A stretch of 15,257 nucleotides of DNA. It comes from an uncultured bacterium (GTDB lineage Bacteria > Bacillota_A > Clostridia > Lachnospirales > Lachnospiraceae). A model generated the notes under the pieces. The model ran no database searches and was not told the origin of the DNA. It was given only the letters and a program-made list of their open reading frames with translations. Position 1 is the first letter of the stretch. Every line of letters begins with the position of its first letter. Positions 1 to 8,317 of the stretch are shown here, one piece after another. The position numbers and the translations under genes were made by a program. The stretch covers positions 1-15,257 of the forward strand of contig CAJMOO010000044.1 in assembly GCA_905215045.1 (NCBI GenBank), given 5' to 3'.

Positions 1-75
1 CTTTATTCTTATAAATATTTCTTCTCTTGTTCTTTCTGACTCATACATGCAACACCATTACAATCAAAATTATAC

Positions 76-104
76 TTGCTATTTCCCCACACGGGTGTTA
101 TAGT
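76..104 (+). promoter_or_regulatory. Probable sigma-A promoter of the pantothenate operon
   Basis: A -35 box TTGCTA (76-81; 4 of 6 to consensus) lies 17 bp before TATAGT (99-104), which carries the extended -10 element TGT at 96-98. Transcription would start near 111 and leave a leader of about 80 nt before panG. The rest of 1-193 holds no convincing gene; a 42-codon minus-strand ORF there is discussed among the rejected items. Confidence 0.55.
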
Positions 105-163
105 TAACATCTGGATGGTATTCTCGAAAGAAATCATACCGGCAAATCAGCATAACATAGAAC

Positions 164-187
164 ATCACCCGCAGGAAAGCAGGTGAT
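164..187 (+). promoter_or_regulatory. Leader hairpin covering the panG ribosome binding site
   Basis: ATCACC (164-169) is complementary to GGTGAT (182-187). After one C-A mismatch, GC (171-172) pairs with GC (179-180), leaving a 6-nt loop. The 3' arm contains the AGGTG (181-185) that serves as the likely Shine-Dalgarno of panG, so folding would hide it. The pairing is visible in the sequence; any regulatory role is inference. I cannot say whether it matches the known pan RNA motif, which precedes pantothenate genes in Firmicutes. Confidence 0.35.
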
Positions 188-193
188 ACATGT

Positions 194-1042
194 ATGAAAG
201 TAGGATTTATCGGAGCGGGGAAAGTAGGCTGCTCTCTTTATGATTACTTTGTACACAACAATATACCCGTCACAGGGTGTTACACCCGTACACAAGCAAA
301 GGTAAGTGGAACGGAAAAACAGACTCAGAAGATATTTGCAACCTCAATTGATAAAATATTAACAAAGAGTGATGTTCTATTTTTAACAGTACCAGACGAT
401 GCGATCAGTACAGTCTGGGAACAAGTCAGAACTTATCCGATACAAGGAAAGTTTATTTGTCATTGCAGCGGATCATTAGGATCAGCTGTTCTTTCTGGAA
501 TTGAAGAAACCGGAGCGTACGGTTACTCTATTCATCCAATGTTTCCATTTAAGAGTAAAAAAACTGCATACGAAGATTTATCACAGGCTCTATTCAGTGT
601 GGAAGGAAATGAAGAACACATAGAAGAGATCATGGATCTGTTATCTGCGTGTCCAAATCACATCGTGAGATTAAAAAGCGAAGATAAACCAAAATATCAT
701 GCAGCAGCTGTGTTTGCATCGAATCTTGCGGTCGGACTGATCAATCAGGCCAAAAGACTGCTTATGGAGTGTGGATTTGATGAAGATGCAGCACTGAAGG
801 CATTGAAACCGCTGACAGTTACGAACATGAACAATATATTTGATGTTGGAACATGTGATGCACTGACAGGCCCAGTGGAACGCCATGATATCAAAACAGT
901 ACAGAAACATCTGAATGCCTTGGATCAGGAGACAAAGGAAACTTATAGTGCTCTGACAAAAGAGATCATAAAACTTGCGCAGATGCGACATCCTGATATT
1001 TCTTATGCAGACATGAAACATGTATTGGAGGAAGAAAAATGA
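194..1042 (+). CDS. panG: Ketopantoate reductase, PanG type (Rossmann/DUF2520 protein)
   Basis: Predicted to reduce 2-dehydropantoate (ketopantoate) to pantoate with NAD(P)H, the step between PanB and PanC. The 282-residue protein opens with a Rossmann fold: GAGKVG at 7-12, then alternating strands up to HCSG (90-93) and HPMFPF (114-119). A helical C-terminal domain follows, with [13 protein letters not shown] (165-177) and LTGPVERHD (224-232), the layout of Rossmann-like/DUF2520 proteins. It does not resemble classical PanE closely. A protein called PanG, described in Francisella with homologues in Enterococcus and Clostridioides, replaces PanE, and I believe it is this family. Position supports this: first gene of the operon, overlapping panB by 4 bp (ATGA), and no panE or ilvC in view. 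AGGTG at 181-185 supports the start. The family is clear; the exact substrate is inferred from context. Confidence 0.8.
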   Translation: MKVGFIGAGKVGCSLYDYFVHNNIPVTGCYTRTQAKVSGTEKQTQKIFATSIDKILTKSDVLFLTVPDDAISTVWEQVRTYPIQGKFICHCSGSLGSAVLSGIEETGAYGYSIHPMFPFKSKKTAYEDLSQALFSVEGNEEHIEEIMDLLSACPNHIVRLKSEDKPKYHAAAVFASNLAVGLINQAKRLLMECGFDEDAALKALKPLTVTNMNNIFDVGTCDALTGPVERHDIKTVQKHLNALDQETKETYSALTKEIIKLAQMRHPDISYADMKHVLEEEK

Positions 1043-1866
1043 AAACAACAGTAAGCACAGTACAGAAGATGAAAGATAACGGGGAAAAGATCACAATGCT
1101 CACAGCATACGATTATTCTACCGCAAAATTGTTCGATGAAGCTGGAATCGACACAATGTTAGTTGGAGATTCTTTAGGAATGGTTATGCTTGGATATGAC
1201 TCAACGATCCCTGTAACGGTCGATGACATGATCCATCATGGAGCAGCCGTTGTAAGAGGAGCCCAAAACGCCATGATCGTTGTCGATATGCCATTTTTAT
1301 CTTATCACACATCTGTATATGATGCGGTAGCAAATGCTGGACGAATCATGAAAGAAACAGGTTGTACAGCAGTAAAATTAGAAGGCGGCAAAAATGTATG
1401 TCCACAGATCGAAGCAATCGTAAATGCACAGATCCCAGTATGTGCCCACATTGGACTGACACCACAGTCATCTAATATGTTTGGTGGATTCAGAGTACAG
1501 GGAAAAAGCGAAGAAGCAGCCAAAGAACTGATCGAAGCAGCACAGGCAGTCGAGAAAGCTGGAGCATTTATGTTAGTTTTGGAAGGAATTCCTGAGAAAT
1601 TAGCAGCGATCATTACAAAGAAAGTACATATTCCAACGATCGGAATCGGAGCAAGTCCAGAATGCGACGGACAGGTACTGGTATATCAGGATATGTTAGC
1701 AATGTATGGAAACTTTGTGCCTAAATTTGTAAAACAGTTTGCTCAGGTTGGAGAAGTGATGCAGGGAGCAGTCAAAGACTATATCAATGCAGTTAAAGAA
1801 GGAACTTTCCCAGGACCAGAAAATACCTATGCGATCAGTGATGACGTAATTGAAAAATTATATTAA
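1039..1866 (+). CDS. panB: 3-methyl-2-oxobutanoate hydroxymethyltransferase
   Basis: Transfers a hydroxymethyl group from 5,10-methylenetetrahydrofolate to 2-ketoisovalerate to give ketopantoate, the first committed step of pantothenate synthesis. The 275-residue length is usual for the family. The TIM-barrel landmarks are present: the metal-binding Asp44 in VGDSLG, Asp83 in VDMPF, Lys113 and Glu115 in VKLEGG, HIGLTPQ from 137, and the likely catalytic Glu182 in LEGIP. The start overlaps the panG stop (ATGA), with GGAGG at 1027-1031 seven bases upstream, so the two are probably translationally coupled. A 149-bp gap follows before panC, the only long gap in the operon. Confidence 0.97.
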   Translation: MKTTVSTVQKMKDNGEKITMLTAYDYSTAKLFDEAGIDTMLVGDSLGMVMLGYDSTIPVTVDDMIHHGAAVVRGAQNAMIVVDMPFLSYHTSVYDAVANAGRIMKETGCTAVKLEGGKNVCPQIEAIVNAQIPVCAHIGLTPQSSNMFGGFRVQGKSEEAAKELIEAAQAVEKAGAFMLVLEGIPEKLAAIITKKVHIPTIGIGASPECDGQVLVYQDMLAMYGNFVPKFVKQFAQVGEVMQGAVKDYINAVKEGTFPGPENTYAISDDVIEKLY

Positions 1867-1980
1867 AAATTATCAATATAGATTATTAAAAAGATTCGCA
1901 ACACAGATTACAAAAAGATATATTTTAGTAAGAATATAACCGAAACAGCAGGGAAATTATAAGGACATATTTTATATAGA

Positions 1981-2000
1981 TTCCCATATATAAATGGGAA
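1981..2000 (+). promoter_or_regulatory. Stem-loop directly before the panC ribosome binding site
   Basis: A perfect 7-bp stem, TTCCCAT (1981-1987) with ATGGGAA (1994-2000), closes a 6-nt AT loop. Its last base abuts GAAGGAG (2001-2007), the panC Shine-Dalgarno. It is too AT-rich and lacks the U tract needed for a terminator. The remaining panB-panC gap (1867-1980) has no clear sigma-A promoter. It does contain an imperfect direct repeat, AGATTA-AAAAGAT, at 1880-1895 and 1905-1919. Function unknown; possibly RNA stability or translation control. Confidence 0.35.
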
Positions 2001-2015
2001 GAAGGAGTTTTAACA

Positions 2016-2858
2016 ATGAAAATCGTAGCAACAGTAAAAGAAGTCAGAGAACAGGTAAAAGAATGGAAGAAACAGGGATTAAGCGTAGGTTTCGTTCCAA
2101 CAATGGGATATCTTCATGAAGGACACAAGAGCCTGATGGACGCAGCAAGAAAAGATAACGATAAAGTCGTTGTAAGTATTTTCGTAAACCCAATGCAGTT
2201 TGGACCAACAGAAGACCTTGCAACATATCCAAGAGATTTAGAACATGATGCAGCATTATGCGAAAGCGCAGGAGTAGACTTGATCTTCCATCCAGAACCA
2301 GAAGAAATGTATGAGAAAGACTTCTGCTCATTTGTGGATATGACAGGACTTACAGAAGGACTTTGTGGAAAAACTCGTCCAATCCATTTCAGAGGAGTAT
2401 GTACGGTTGTAAATAAATTCTTCAACATCGTAACACCAGACAGAGCATATTTTGGACAGAAAGACGGACAGCAGTTAGCAGTTATCCGCCGTATGGTACG
2501 TGACTTAAATATGGATATCGAGATCGTTGGATGCCCAATCGTTCGTGAAGAAGACGGACTTGCCAAGAGTTCAAGAAATACATATTTATCAGAAGAAGAA
2601 AGAAAAGCAGCACTGATCTTATCCAAAACAGTTGCTTTAGGAAAAGAACTTGCCAAGACAGAAAAAGATGCAAACAAAGTCGTAGAAGCAATGAAGAAGA
2701 ATATCGAGACAGAACCAATGGCTAAGATCGACTATGTAGAGGCAGTCGATGCATTATCCATGGCACCAGTTGAGAAACTTGAAGGAACATGTATGCTTGC
2801 GATGGCAGTTTACATTGGAAAGACAAGACTCATTGACAACACACTGATTAACGAATAG
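2016..2858 (+). CDS. panC: Pantothenate synthetase (pantoate-beta-alanine ligase)
   Basis: Joins pantoate and beta-alanine using ATP, through a pantoyl-adenylate, to make pantothenate in the cytoplasm. The 280 residues show the nucleotidyltransferase signature in order: [11 protein letters not shown] (27-37) with the HIGH-like HEGH at 34-37, FVNPMQFGP (56-64), FGQKD (146-150), and the KMSKS-like KSSRN (184-188). GAAGGAG at 2001-2007 gives a good spacing to the start. panD follows after 19 bp, and its product supplies the beta-alanine. The gene favours GCA, GGA and AGA codons, like panD. Confidence 0.97.
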   Translation: MKIVATVKEVREQVKEWKKQGLSVGFVPTMGYLHEGHKSLMDAARKDNDKVVVSIFVNPMQFGPTEDLATYPRDLEHDAALCESAGVDLIFHPEPEEMYEKDFCSFVDMTGLTEGLCGKTRPIHFRGVCTVVNKFFNIVTPDRAYFGQKDGQQLAVIRRMVRDLNMDIEIVGCPIVREEDGLAKSSRNTYLSEEERKAALILSKTVALGKELAKTEKDANKVVEAMKKNIETEPMAKIDYVEAVDALSMAPVEKLEGTCMLAMAVYIGKTRLIDNTLINE

Positions 2859-2877
2859 ACTAAAGGAGAAAGAAAAA

Positions 2878-3267
2878 ATGAACATCAGCATGTTAAAAGG
2901 AAAAATTCATAGAGCAACAGTAAAACAGGCAGAATTAGATTATGTAGGAAGTATCACAGTTGATCCTGTATTATTAGAAGCAGCAGGAATCTTAGAATAC
3001 GAACACGTACATATTGTAGACGTTAACAACGGAAGCCGTTTTGAGACATATACAATTCCAGGAGAACCAGGAAGCGGAATGATCTGCTTAAACGGGCCTG
3101 CAGCACGCTGCGTTGCAACAGGAGATAAGATCATCATTATCGCATATGCAGATATGACACCAGAAGAAGCAAAGACATTTGAACCAAAAGTTGTATTTGT
3201 AGATGATGACAATCAGATTTCCCGCTGCACAAACTATGAAAGACATGGACGTTTAGAAGATATGTAG
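2878..3267 (+). CDS. panD: Aspartate 1-decarboxylase (pyruvoyl enzyme)
   Basis: Decarboxylates L-aspartate to beta-alanine, the second substrate of PanC. The proenzyme has 129 residues, the usual size. The self-cleavage site is plain at Gly24-Ser25 in YVGSITVDP, where Ser25 becomes the pyruvoyl group after processing into a short beta chain and a longer alpha chain. Lys9 (GKIH) and Tyr22, typical of the active site, are present. AAAGGAG at 2862-2868 precedes the start. It lies between panC and coaBC with short gaps, so it is surely cotranscribed with them. No PanM-type maturation factor is seen nearby, as expected outside the gamma-proteobacteria. Confidence 0.97.
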   Translation: MNISMLKGKIHRATVKQAELDYVGSITVDPVLLEAAGILEYEHVHIVDVNNGSRFETYTIPGEPGSGMICLNGPAARCVATGDKIIIIAYADMTPEEAKTFEPKVVFVDDDNQISRCTNYERHGRLEDM

Positions 3268-3280
3268 GAGAAAGAAGATC

Positions 3281-4471
3281 ATGTTAAAAGGAAAAACGAT
3301 TGTACTGGGTGTGACAGGAAGTATTGCAGCCTATAAGATGGCGAATGTAGCGAGTATGTTAGTGAAACGTGGATGCGAAGTTCACGTAGTTATGACAAAG
3401 AACGCGACAAACTTTATCAACCCAATCGCATTTGAAAGTTTGACCAACACAAAATGTCTTGTAGAAACATTTGACCGTAATTTTCAGTTTCATGTAGCAC
3501 ATGTATCACTGACAGACAAAGCAGATGCTATGCTGATCGCACCAGCGTCAGCCAACATCATTGGTAAGATTGCAAATGGAATTGCAGACGATATGTTATC
3601 AACAACTGTGATGGCATGTAATAAACCAGTGATCATCTCACCAGCGATGAACACAAAGATGTATAACAATGCAATCCTGCAGGATAATCTTGATAAATTA
3701 AGAAGATTTGGATATGAGATCGTAGAGCCTGCGAATGGACATCTGGCATGTGGAACAAGTGGTGCAGGAAAGATGCCTTCAGAAGAAGTGCTGGTTGCAC
3801 ATCTTGAGAGAGTGATCGCCAAAGAAAAAGACTTAAAAGGCAAGAAAGTCCTTGTGACAGCAGGGCCAACGATCGAAGCAATCGATCCAGTACGTTATAT
3901 TTCCAATCATTCCTCAGGAAAGATGGGATATGCGATCGCTAAGATGGCGATGCTTCGTGGAGCGGATGTTACGTTAGTCACAGGAAAGACAGCGATCGAA
4001 CCCCCGATGTTTGTAGATGTTGTTCCGATCGTGAGTGCACAGGATATGTACGATGCAGTGATAAGCAGAAGCGATGAACAAGATATCATCATCAAATCTG
4101 CAGCTGTTGCAGATTATACACCAGCGAATGTCAGCGATCAGAAAGTCAAGAAAAAAGACGGAGATATGGCGATTGAACTGGTAAGGACAAAAGATATTTT
4201 AAAGACACTTGGAGAGAATAAAAAAGAAGGTCAGTTCTTATGTGGTTTTTCCATGGAAACACAGAACATGTTAGAAAACTCTAGAGCTAAACTAGAGAAG
4301 AAAAAGATCGACATGATCGCAGCCAATAACTTAAAGGAACAGGGAGCTGGATTCAACACAGATACAAACGTGATCACACTGATCACAAAGGATGAAGAAA
4401 AGCAGCTTCCAAAGATGACAAAAGAAGAAGTTGCAGATGCACTTCTTGATTTTATCGTTTCTAAAAATTAA
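3281..4471 (+). CDS. coaBC: Bifunctional phosphopantothenoylcysteine decarboxylase/phosphopantothenate-cysteine ligase
   Basis: Performs two successive steps of coenzyme A synthesis: CoaB joins 4'-phosphopantothenate to cysteine, and the flavoenzyme CoaC decarboxylates the product to 4'-phosphopantetheine. The 396-residue fusion has the usual order. CoaC (about 1-185) shows VTGSIAAYK (11-19), His74 in HVSL, PASAN (88-92), PAMN (121-124) and Cys157 in the GHLACGTSGAGKM flap. CoaB (about 186-396) shows VTAGPT (192-197), Asn209 in ISNHSSGKMGYA, AAVADYTP (274-281) and the lysine-rich KVKKKDG (288-294). The ribosome binding site TAGGAG overlaps the panD stop codon. No terminator is visible before the next promoter, so some read-through into the kinase operon is possible. 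Confidence 0.97.
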   Translation: MLKGKTIVLGVTGSIAAYKMANVASMLVKRGCEVHVVMTKNATNFINPIAFESLTNTKCLVETFDRNFQFHVAHVSLTDKADAMLIAPASANIIGKIANGIADDMLSTTVMACNKPVIISPAMNTKMYNNAILQDNLDKLRRFGYEIVEPANGHLACGTSGAGKMPSEEVLVAHLERVIAKEKDLKGKKVLVTAGPTIEAIDPVRYISNHSSGKMGYAIAKMAMLRGADVTLVTGKTAIEPPMFVDVVPIVSAQDMYDAVISRSDEQDIIIKSAAVADYTPANVSDQKVKKKDGDMAIELVRTKDILKTLGENKKEGQFLCGFSMETQNMLENSRAKLEKKKIDMIAANNLKEQGAGFNTDTNVITLITKDEEKQLPKMTKEEVADALLDFIVSKN

Positions 4472-4511
4472 ATAAAATAATCGATCAAATTCTGGTTTCT
4501 TCGTATGACTA

Positions 4512-4520
4512 TGGTATAAT
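4512..4520 (+). promoter_or_regulatory. Extended -10 promoter of the two-component operon
   Basis: TGGTATAAT gives a perfect -10 hexamer at 4515-4520 with a TGn extension at 4512-4514. The -35 region is poor (TGGTTT at 4493-4498, spacing 16), as often with extended -10 promoters. A GGTAT...ATACC inverted repeat (4513-4517 and 4532-4536) overlaps the -10 and the likely start point. It could be an operator, but a repeat of that length is weak evidence. Confidence 0.6.
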
Positions 4521-4553
4521 AATAGATATTAATACCAAAGGAGAGTTAATGGG

Positions 4554-6041
4554 ATGAAAGCAGTAAATAAAGTTCGGTTGATCTATTTACCAGCGATCGT
4601 GCTACCAATCTTTGTGATGATAGTATCGATCGCTGGTTTGAGTATAGGGTATTCAAGAATCAACAAGGCAGACCTCTCAGCAGGGTCCTTTGAACGATTT
4701 GTGAATCCATTAAAGACGATGAATACCGAGACACAGGAAATTTTCTTTGAATTAGAAGATCACGTAAAGAAAGATCCACAAATCTTTGACAATGAACAGT
4801 ATTTAAATGATCTCAATGAACGTTTAAAAGCGAAGGATTCCTATCTGATCGTCCGTAAAAATGGTCAGATCCAATATATAGGGAAGAAAAAAGTATCTGA
4901 TAAATTAATTCATAAACTTCCATCCTATGGGAATAAAGACAGTGATGCAGACCGTGGCTTTTTTGTCAGCAGACCAGGAAACTATCTTGTAAAACAGCAG
5001 GACTTTAAATACAATGATGGCGGACAAGGATCTGTTTTTATCATGACAGATCTTGGAACAGTACTTCCACATTACCGCAATATTATTATTCAGGTATCCT
5101 GCGCTGTGATAGGGGTATTGATCTTAACAAGTACCTTTTTATCATGGTTTATGTATCGTGAATTCGTCGGCCCGATCCGTGAATTAAAAGCAGGTGCAGA
5201 ACGTATCAAGGAAGGGAATCTTGACAACGATGTAGTGATCAACAGTGGTGGAGAAGAAATCAGGGAATTGTGCAATGCATTTAATGAGATGAGGGCAGAA
5301 TTGAAAGACTCGATCGATGCAAGAATTGTTTATGAGAAGCAAAACAGAGATTTGATCAGTAACATTTCCCATGACCTGAAGACTCCGATCACAGCGATCA
5401 AGGGATATGTAGAAGGAATCATGGATGGTGTAGCCGATACACCTGAGAAGATGGATCGTTACATTAAGACGGTCTATAACAAGGCAAATGATATGAATGT
5501 ATTGATCAATGAATTATCATTATACTCTAAGATTGATTCGAATATCATTCCGTATAATTTTGAGAAGATCAACATCAATTCGTATTTTAAAGACTGTGTC
5601 GATGAGATCGGAGCAGACCTTGAGCAAAGAGGCATGATGTTCTCTTATCGCAATTACTGTGCAGCCAATGTCATGGTAACAGCAGATCCGGAACAGCTTA
5701 AGAGAGTGATAAACAATATTATCAATAATGCATGCAAATACAATAACAAAGCAAAAGGAAAAGTAGGAATTACGTTAACAGAATATGACCGAAAGGTACA
5801 GGTAGCGATCAAGGACAATGGAATCGGAATTTCCAAAGAAGATCTTCCACATATTTTTAGAAGAACCTATCGTGCAGATATGTCGAGAAATTCAGCAGGT
5901 GGAAGTGGTCTTGGATTATCTATTTGTAAGAAGATCATCGAAGAACATGGCGGTGAGATCTGGGCAGAGAGTAAGCTGCGTGCTGGAACGACAATATTCT
6001 TTACACTAAATAAAGTAATCGATCAGTCAAAGGAGAAATAA
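4554..6041 (+). CDS. Membrane sensor histidine kinase (HAMP-HisKA-HATPase)
   Basis: Sensor of a two-component system; autophosphorylates on His273 and should pass the phosphate to the regulator encoded just downstream. Layout of the 495 residues: membrane segment about 9-31, extracytoplasmic sensing region about 33-175 without a recognised domain, second membrane segment about 177-200, and HAMP about 201-255. The H-box SNISHDLKTP is at 269-278, the N-box around Asn388-Asn392, G1 DNGIGIS at 421-427, F-box FRRTYRAD, and G2 GGSGLGLS at 449-456. All catalytic boxes are intact. AAAGGAG (4537-4543) lies 10 bases before this ATG; a nearer ATG at 4549 opens only a two-codon ORF. The signal sensed is unknown. 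The kinase precedes the regulator, the reverse of the commonest order. Confidence 0.95.
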   Translation: MKAVNKVRLIYLPAIVLPIFVMIVSIAGLSIGYSRINKADLSAGSFERFVNPLKTMNTETQEIFFELEDHVKKDPQIFDNEQYLNDLNERLKAKDSYLIVRKNGQIQYIGKKKVSDKLIHKLPSYGNKDSDADRGFFVSRPGNYLVKQQDFKYNDGGQGSVFIMTDLGTVLPHYRNIIIQVSCAVIGVLILTSTFLSWFMYREFVGPIRELKAGAERIKEGNLDNDVVINSGGEEIRELCNAFNEMRAELKDSIDARIVYEKQNRDLISNISHDLKTPITAIKGYVEGIMDGVADTPEKMDRYIKTVYNKANDMNVLINELSLYSKIDSNIIPYNFEKININSYFKDCVDEIGADLEQRGMMFSYRNYCAANVMVTADPEQLKRVINNIINNACKYNNKAKGKVGITLTEYDRKVQVAIKDNGIGISKEDLPHIFRRTYRADMSRNSAGGSGLGLSICKKIIEEHGGEIWAESKLRAGTTIFFTLNKVIDQSKEK

Positions 6042-6042
6042 C

Positions 6043-6732
6043 ATGAGCAAAGTATTAATCGTAGAAGACGAACTTTCAATTGCAGAATTAGAGAAAGATT
6101 ATCTGGAATTAAGTTCTTTTGAAGTAGAAATCGAAACAGATGGACAACAGGGACTTGAGAAGGCTCTAAAAAATGATTTTGATATGATCATTTTAGATAT
6201 CATGTTACCTGGAGTTGATGGATTTGAGATCTGTAAGCAGATTCGAGAAGCAAAAGAAATTCCGATCCTTATGGTATCTGCAAGAAAAGAAGATATCGAT
6301 AAGATCCGAGGGTTAGGACTTGGTGCAGATGATTATATCACAAAGCCATTTAGTCCAAGTGAACTTGTAGCAAGAGTGAAGGCACATCTGAATCGTTATC
6401 AGCGCCTTGTAAATAATCAGATGGAAGTCAATGATATCATTGAGATCCGTGGATTGAAGATTGATAAGACTGCAAGACGTGTATACTTAAATGGAGAGGA
6501 AAAAGTCTTTACAACGAAAGAATTTGATCTTTTAACATTCCTTGCAGGACATCCAAACAGAGTCTTTACCAAGGAAGAATTATTTAATAAGATCTGGGAT
6601 ATGGAATCTTTAGGAGATATCGCAACCGTTACGGTTCATATCAAGAAGATCAGGGAGAAGATCGAAGTTAACACAGCAAAACCTCAATATATCGAGACAA
6701 TATGGGGTGTTGGATATCGTTTCAAGATGTAG
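6043..6732 (+). CDS. OmpR/PhoB-family response regulator
   Basis: DNA-binding partner of the preceding kinase. The receiver domain (about 1-120) has the acidic pair Glu8-Asp9, phosphoacceptor Asp52 in ILDIMLPG, Ser79 in MVSARKE and Lys101 in YITKPFSP. A winged-helix output domain (about 130-227) ends in GYRFKM. At 229 residues it is the normal length for the family. One base separates it from the kinase stop, and AGGAG at 6031-6035 lies within the kinase gene, so the two are translationally coupled. Targets are unknown; autoregulation of the 4515 promoter is plausible but unproven. Confidence 0.96.
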   Translation: MSKVLIVEDELSIAELEKDYLELSSFEVEIETDGQQGLEKALKNDFDMIILDIMLPGVDGFEICKQIREAKEIPILMVSARKEDIDKIRGLGLGADDYITKPFSPSELVARVKAHLNRYQRLVNNQMEVNDIIEIRGLKIDKTARRVYLNGEEKVFTTKEFDLLTFLAGHPNRVFTKEELFNKIWDMESLGDIATVTVHIKKIREKIEVNTAKPQYIETIWGVGYRFKM

Positions 6733-6741
6733 GAGATTTTT

Positions 6742-7452
6742 ATGAGAAAGAATAAAAAGATAAATATCATATATAAAGATGACCAGATCGTTGTCTGTGA
6801 GAAGCCAAAAGGAATCCCCGTTTCCAGTGACAAGACGGGCGACATGGATCTTTTGCATCAGCTTAAAAATCAACTGTTTTTTGAGGAAAATACAGATGGG
6901 GAGCCACAGCTTTATTTAGTTCACCGCTTAGACCGTCCAGTTGGCGGGGTAATGGTATTTGCAAGAACCAAGAAGGCAGCTGCATCTCTGACAGAACAGA
7001 TCAAAGATCATACTTTTGAGAAAGACTATCAGGCAGTATTGACCGGATGGCTGCCTGACGACGAAGGGACATTCAGGGATTATTTATTAAAAGATCCGAA
7101 GAATAATGTATCCAAAATTGTCAAAGAAGGAACGCCAGGAGCCAAAGAAGCGATCCTTGACTATGAAGTTATTGATATGATGGAAGATTCCAAGATGAAA
7201 TACACGTATTGTCTGATCCATTTAGAGACAGGCCGTCACCATCAGATCCGTGTTCAGACATCAAGCAGAGGATTTGGAATCTGGGGAGATACAAAGTATA
7301 ATCCGATCTATCAAAAGACAAAGAAGAAATACAAAGAGATCGGTCTATTTGCAGCACGAATCGCATTTGAACATCCAACAACAGGTGAGAGAATGGTATT
7401 TAAAGCAGATCCAAGTGGAGAAGCATTTGACTTATTAGAGATGACGGAATAA
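6742..7452 (+). CDS. RluA-family RNA pseudouridine synthase
   Basis: Predicted to convert specific uridines of rRNA or tRNA to pseudouridine. The 236 residues carry the RluA signature HRLDRPVGG with catalytic Asp64, then FEKDYQAVLTG and the downstream RHHQIRVQ motif. There is no N-terminal S4 domain, so it resembles the short RluA-like proteins rather than RluC or RluD, and the modified position cannot be read from sequence. The start is set by AGGAG overlapping the regulator's stop codon, 9 bp away, which places it in the same transcript as the two-component genes. No functional link to the kinase is evident. Confidence 0.92.
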   Translation: MRKNKKINIIYKDDQIVVCEKPKGIPVSSDKTGDMDLLHQLKNQLFFEENTDGEPQLYLVHRLDRPVGGVMVFARTKKAAASLTEQIKDHTFEKDYQAVLTGWLPDDEGTFRDYLLKDPKNNVSKIVKEGTPGAKEAILDYEVIDMMEDSKMKYTYCLIHLETGRHHQIRVQTSSRGFGIWGDTKYNPIYQKTKKKYKEIGLFAARIAFEHPTTGERMVFKADPSGEAFDLLEMTE

Positions 7453-7472
7453 ACAGGAGATGATAAGAAAAG

Positions 7473-8267
7473 ATGAGATTTAGACCATGCATTGACATTC
7501 ACAATGGCAAGATCAAACAGATTGTAGGAGGAAGTCTTCTTGATCAGGGAGATTTTGCAACAGAGAATTTTGTATCCGAAAAAGATGGTACATTTTATGG
7601 AAAATTATATAAAGAGAATCATTTGAATGGTGGACATATCATCATGCTGAATGCCAGAGATTCGAAGTACTACGAAGAAGATAAGGTACAGGCATTAAAG
7701 GCGTTGAAAGCATTTGAAGGGGGTCTTCAGATCGGTGGAGGGATCACAGATGAGAATGCGAAAGAATTCATTGAATCTGGCGCATCACATGTGATCGTAA
7801 CATCTTTTGTATTTGCAGGTGGAAAGGTTCATTATGACAGACTGGATGCTCTAAAAGAACAGGTAGGAAGAGAACATCTGGTACTTGACCTTAGTTGTCG
7901 AAAGAGAGATGACAAATACTATATCACAACAGACCGCTGGCAGAAGTTTACGGAAGAAGAATTAACCATAGAACTTCTGCACAAACTGGAATCATGGTGT
8001 GATGAATATCTGATTCATGGAGTTGATGTAGAAGGAAAAGCACAGGGGATCGATCAGGAACTCGTGCAATTATTAGCTCGATATAATGGCAATAAAGTCA
8101 CATATGCAGGTGGAGTTAAGAATTTTGACGATCTGGAATTGCTGAAAAACTATGGAAATGATAAGATTGATGTGACGATCGGAAGTGCCTTAGACTTATT
8201 TGGTGGAGATATGGAATTTTCGAAAGTCTTAGAATATTGCGATGCAACGATAACAAATCTGAATTAA
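7473..8267 (+). CDS. hisA: ProFAR isomerase HisA, eukaryotic (HIS6) type
   Basis: Predicted to isomerise the aminoaldose ProFAR to the aminoketose PRFAR in histidine synthesis. The 264-residue barrel begins FRPCIDIHNGKIKQIVGGS, placing catalytic Asp8 in the expected first strand, with LQIGGGI (85-91), a likely second catalytic Asp139 in VLDLSCRK, HGVDVEGKAQGID (182-194) and TYAGGV (210-215). These details match the yeast HIS6/plant-type isomerase better than the usual bacterial HisA. No other his genes are near. The start is certain because an in-frame TAA lies three codons upstream; the AGGAG (7455-7459) is an unusually distant 13 bases away. Family assignment is strong; activity is inferred. 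Confidence 0.88.
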   Translation: MRFRPCIDIHNGKIKQIVGGSLLDQGDFATENFVSEKDGTFYGKLYKENHLNGGHIIMLNARDSKYYEEDKVQALKALKAFEGGLQIGGGITDENAKEFIESGASHVIVTSFVFAGGKVHYDRLDALKEQVGREHLVLDLSCRKRDDKYYITTDRWQKFTEEELTIELLHKLESWCDEYLIHGVDVEGKAQGIDQELVQLLARYNGNKVTYAGGVKNFDDLELLKNYGNDKIDVTIGSALDLFGGDMEFSKVLEYCDATITNLN

Positions 8268-8317
8268 GTAATACTTTCACATGGAGTAGAAAGAGTATGG
8301 AAGGGAGGCTTGAATAT

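Noticed and set aside
9..137. A 42-codon minus-strand ORF containing CNGVACMSQ
   Set aside because: It has no ribosome binding site, overlaps the likely pan promoter and matches nothing I know. It could still be a small peptide; conservation in relatives would decide.
671..1048. 125-residue minus-strand ORF opposite panG
   Set aside because: Cys/Phe/Ile-rich shadow of a well-supported gene with no ribosome binding site.
1867..2015. Possible internal promoter between panB and panC
   Set aside because: Several AT-rich -10-like strings exist but none has an acceptable -35 or TG extension.
2114..2677. 187-residue minus-strand ORF opposite panC
   Set aside because: Long only because of panC codon bias; Ser-rich, no motif, fully antisense to a certain gene.
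7460..7483. Seven-codon ORF overlapping the hisA start
   Set aside because: Its ATG touches the AGGAG with no spacing, so initiation there is unlikely.
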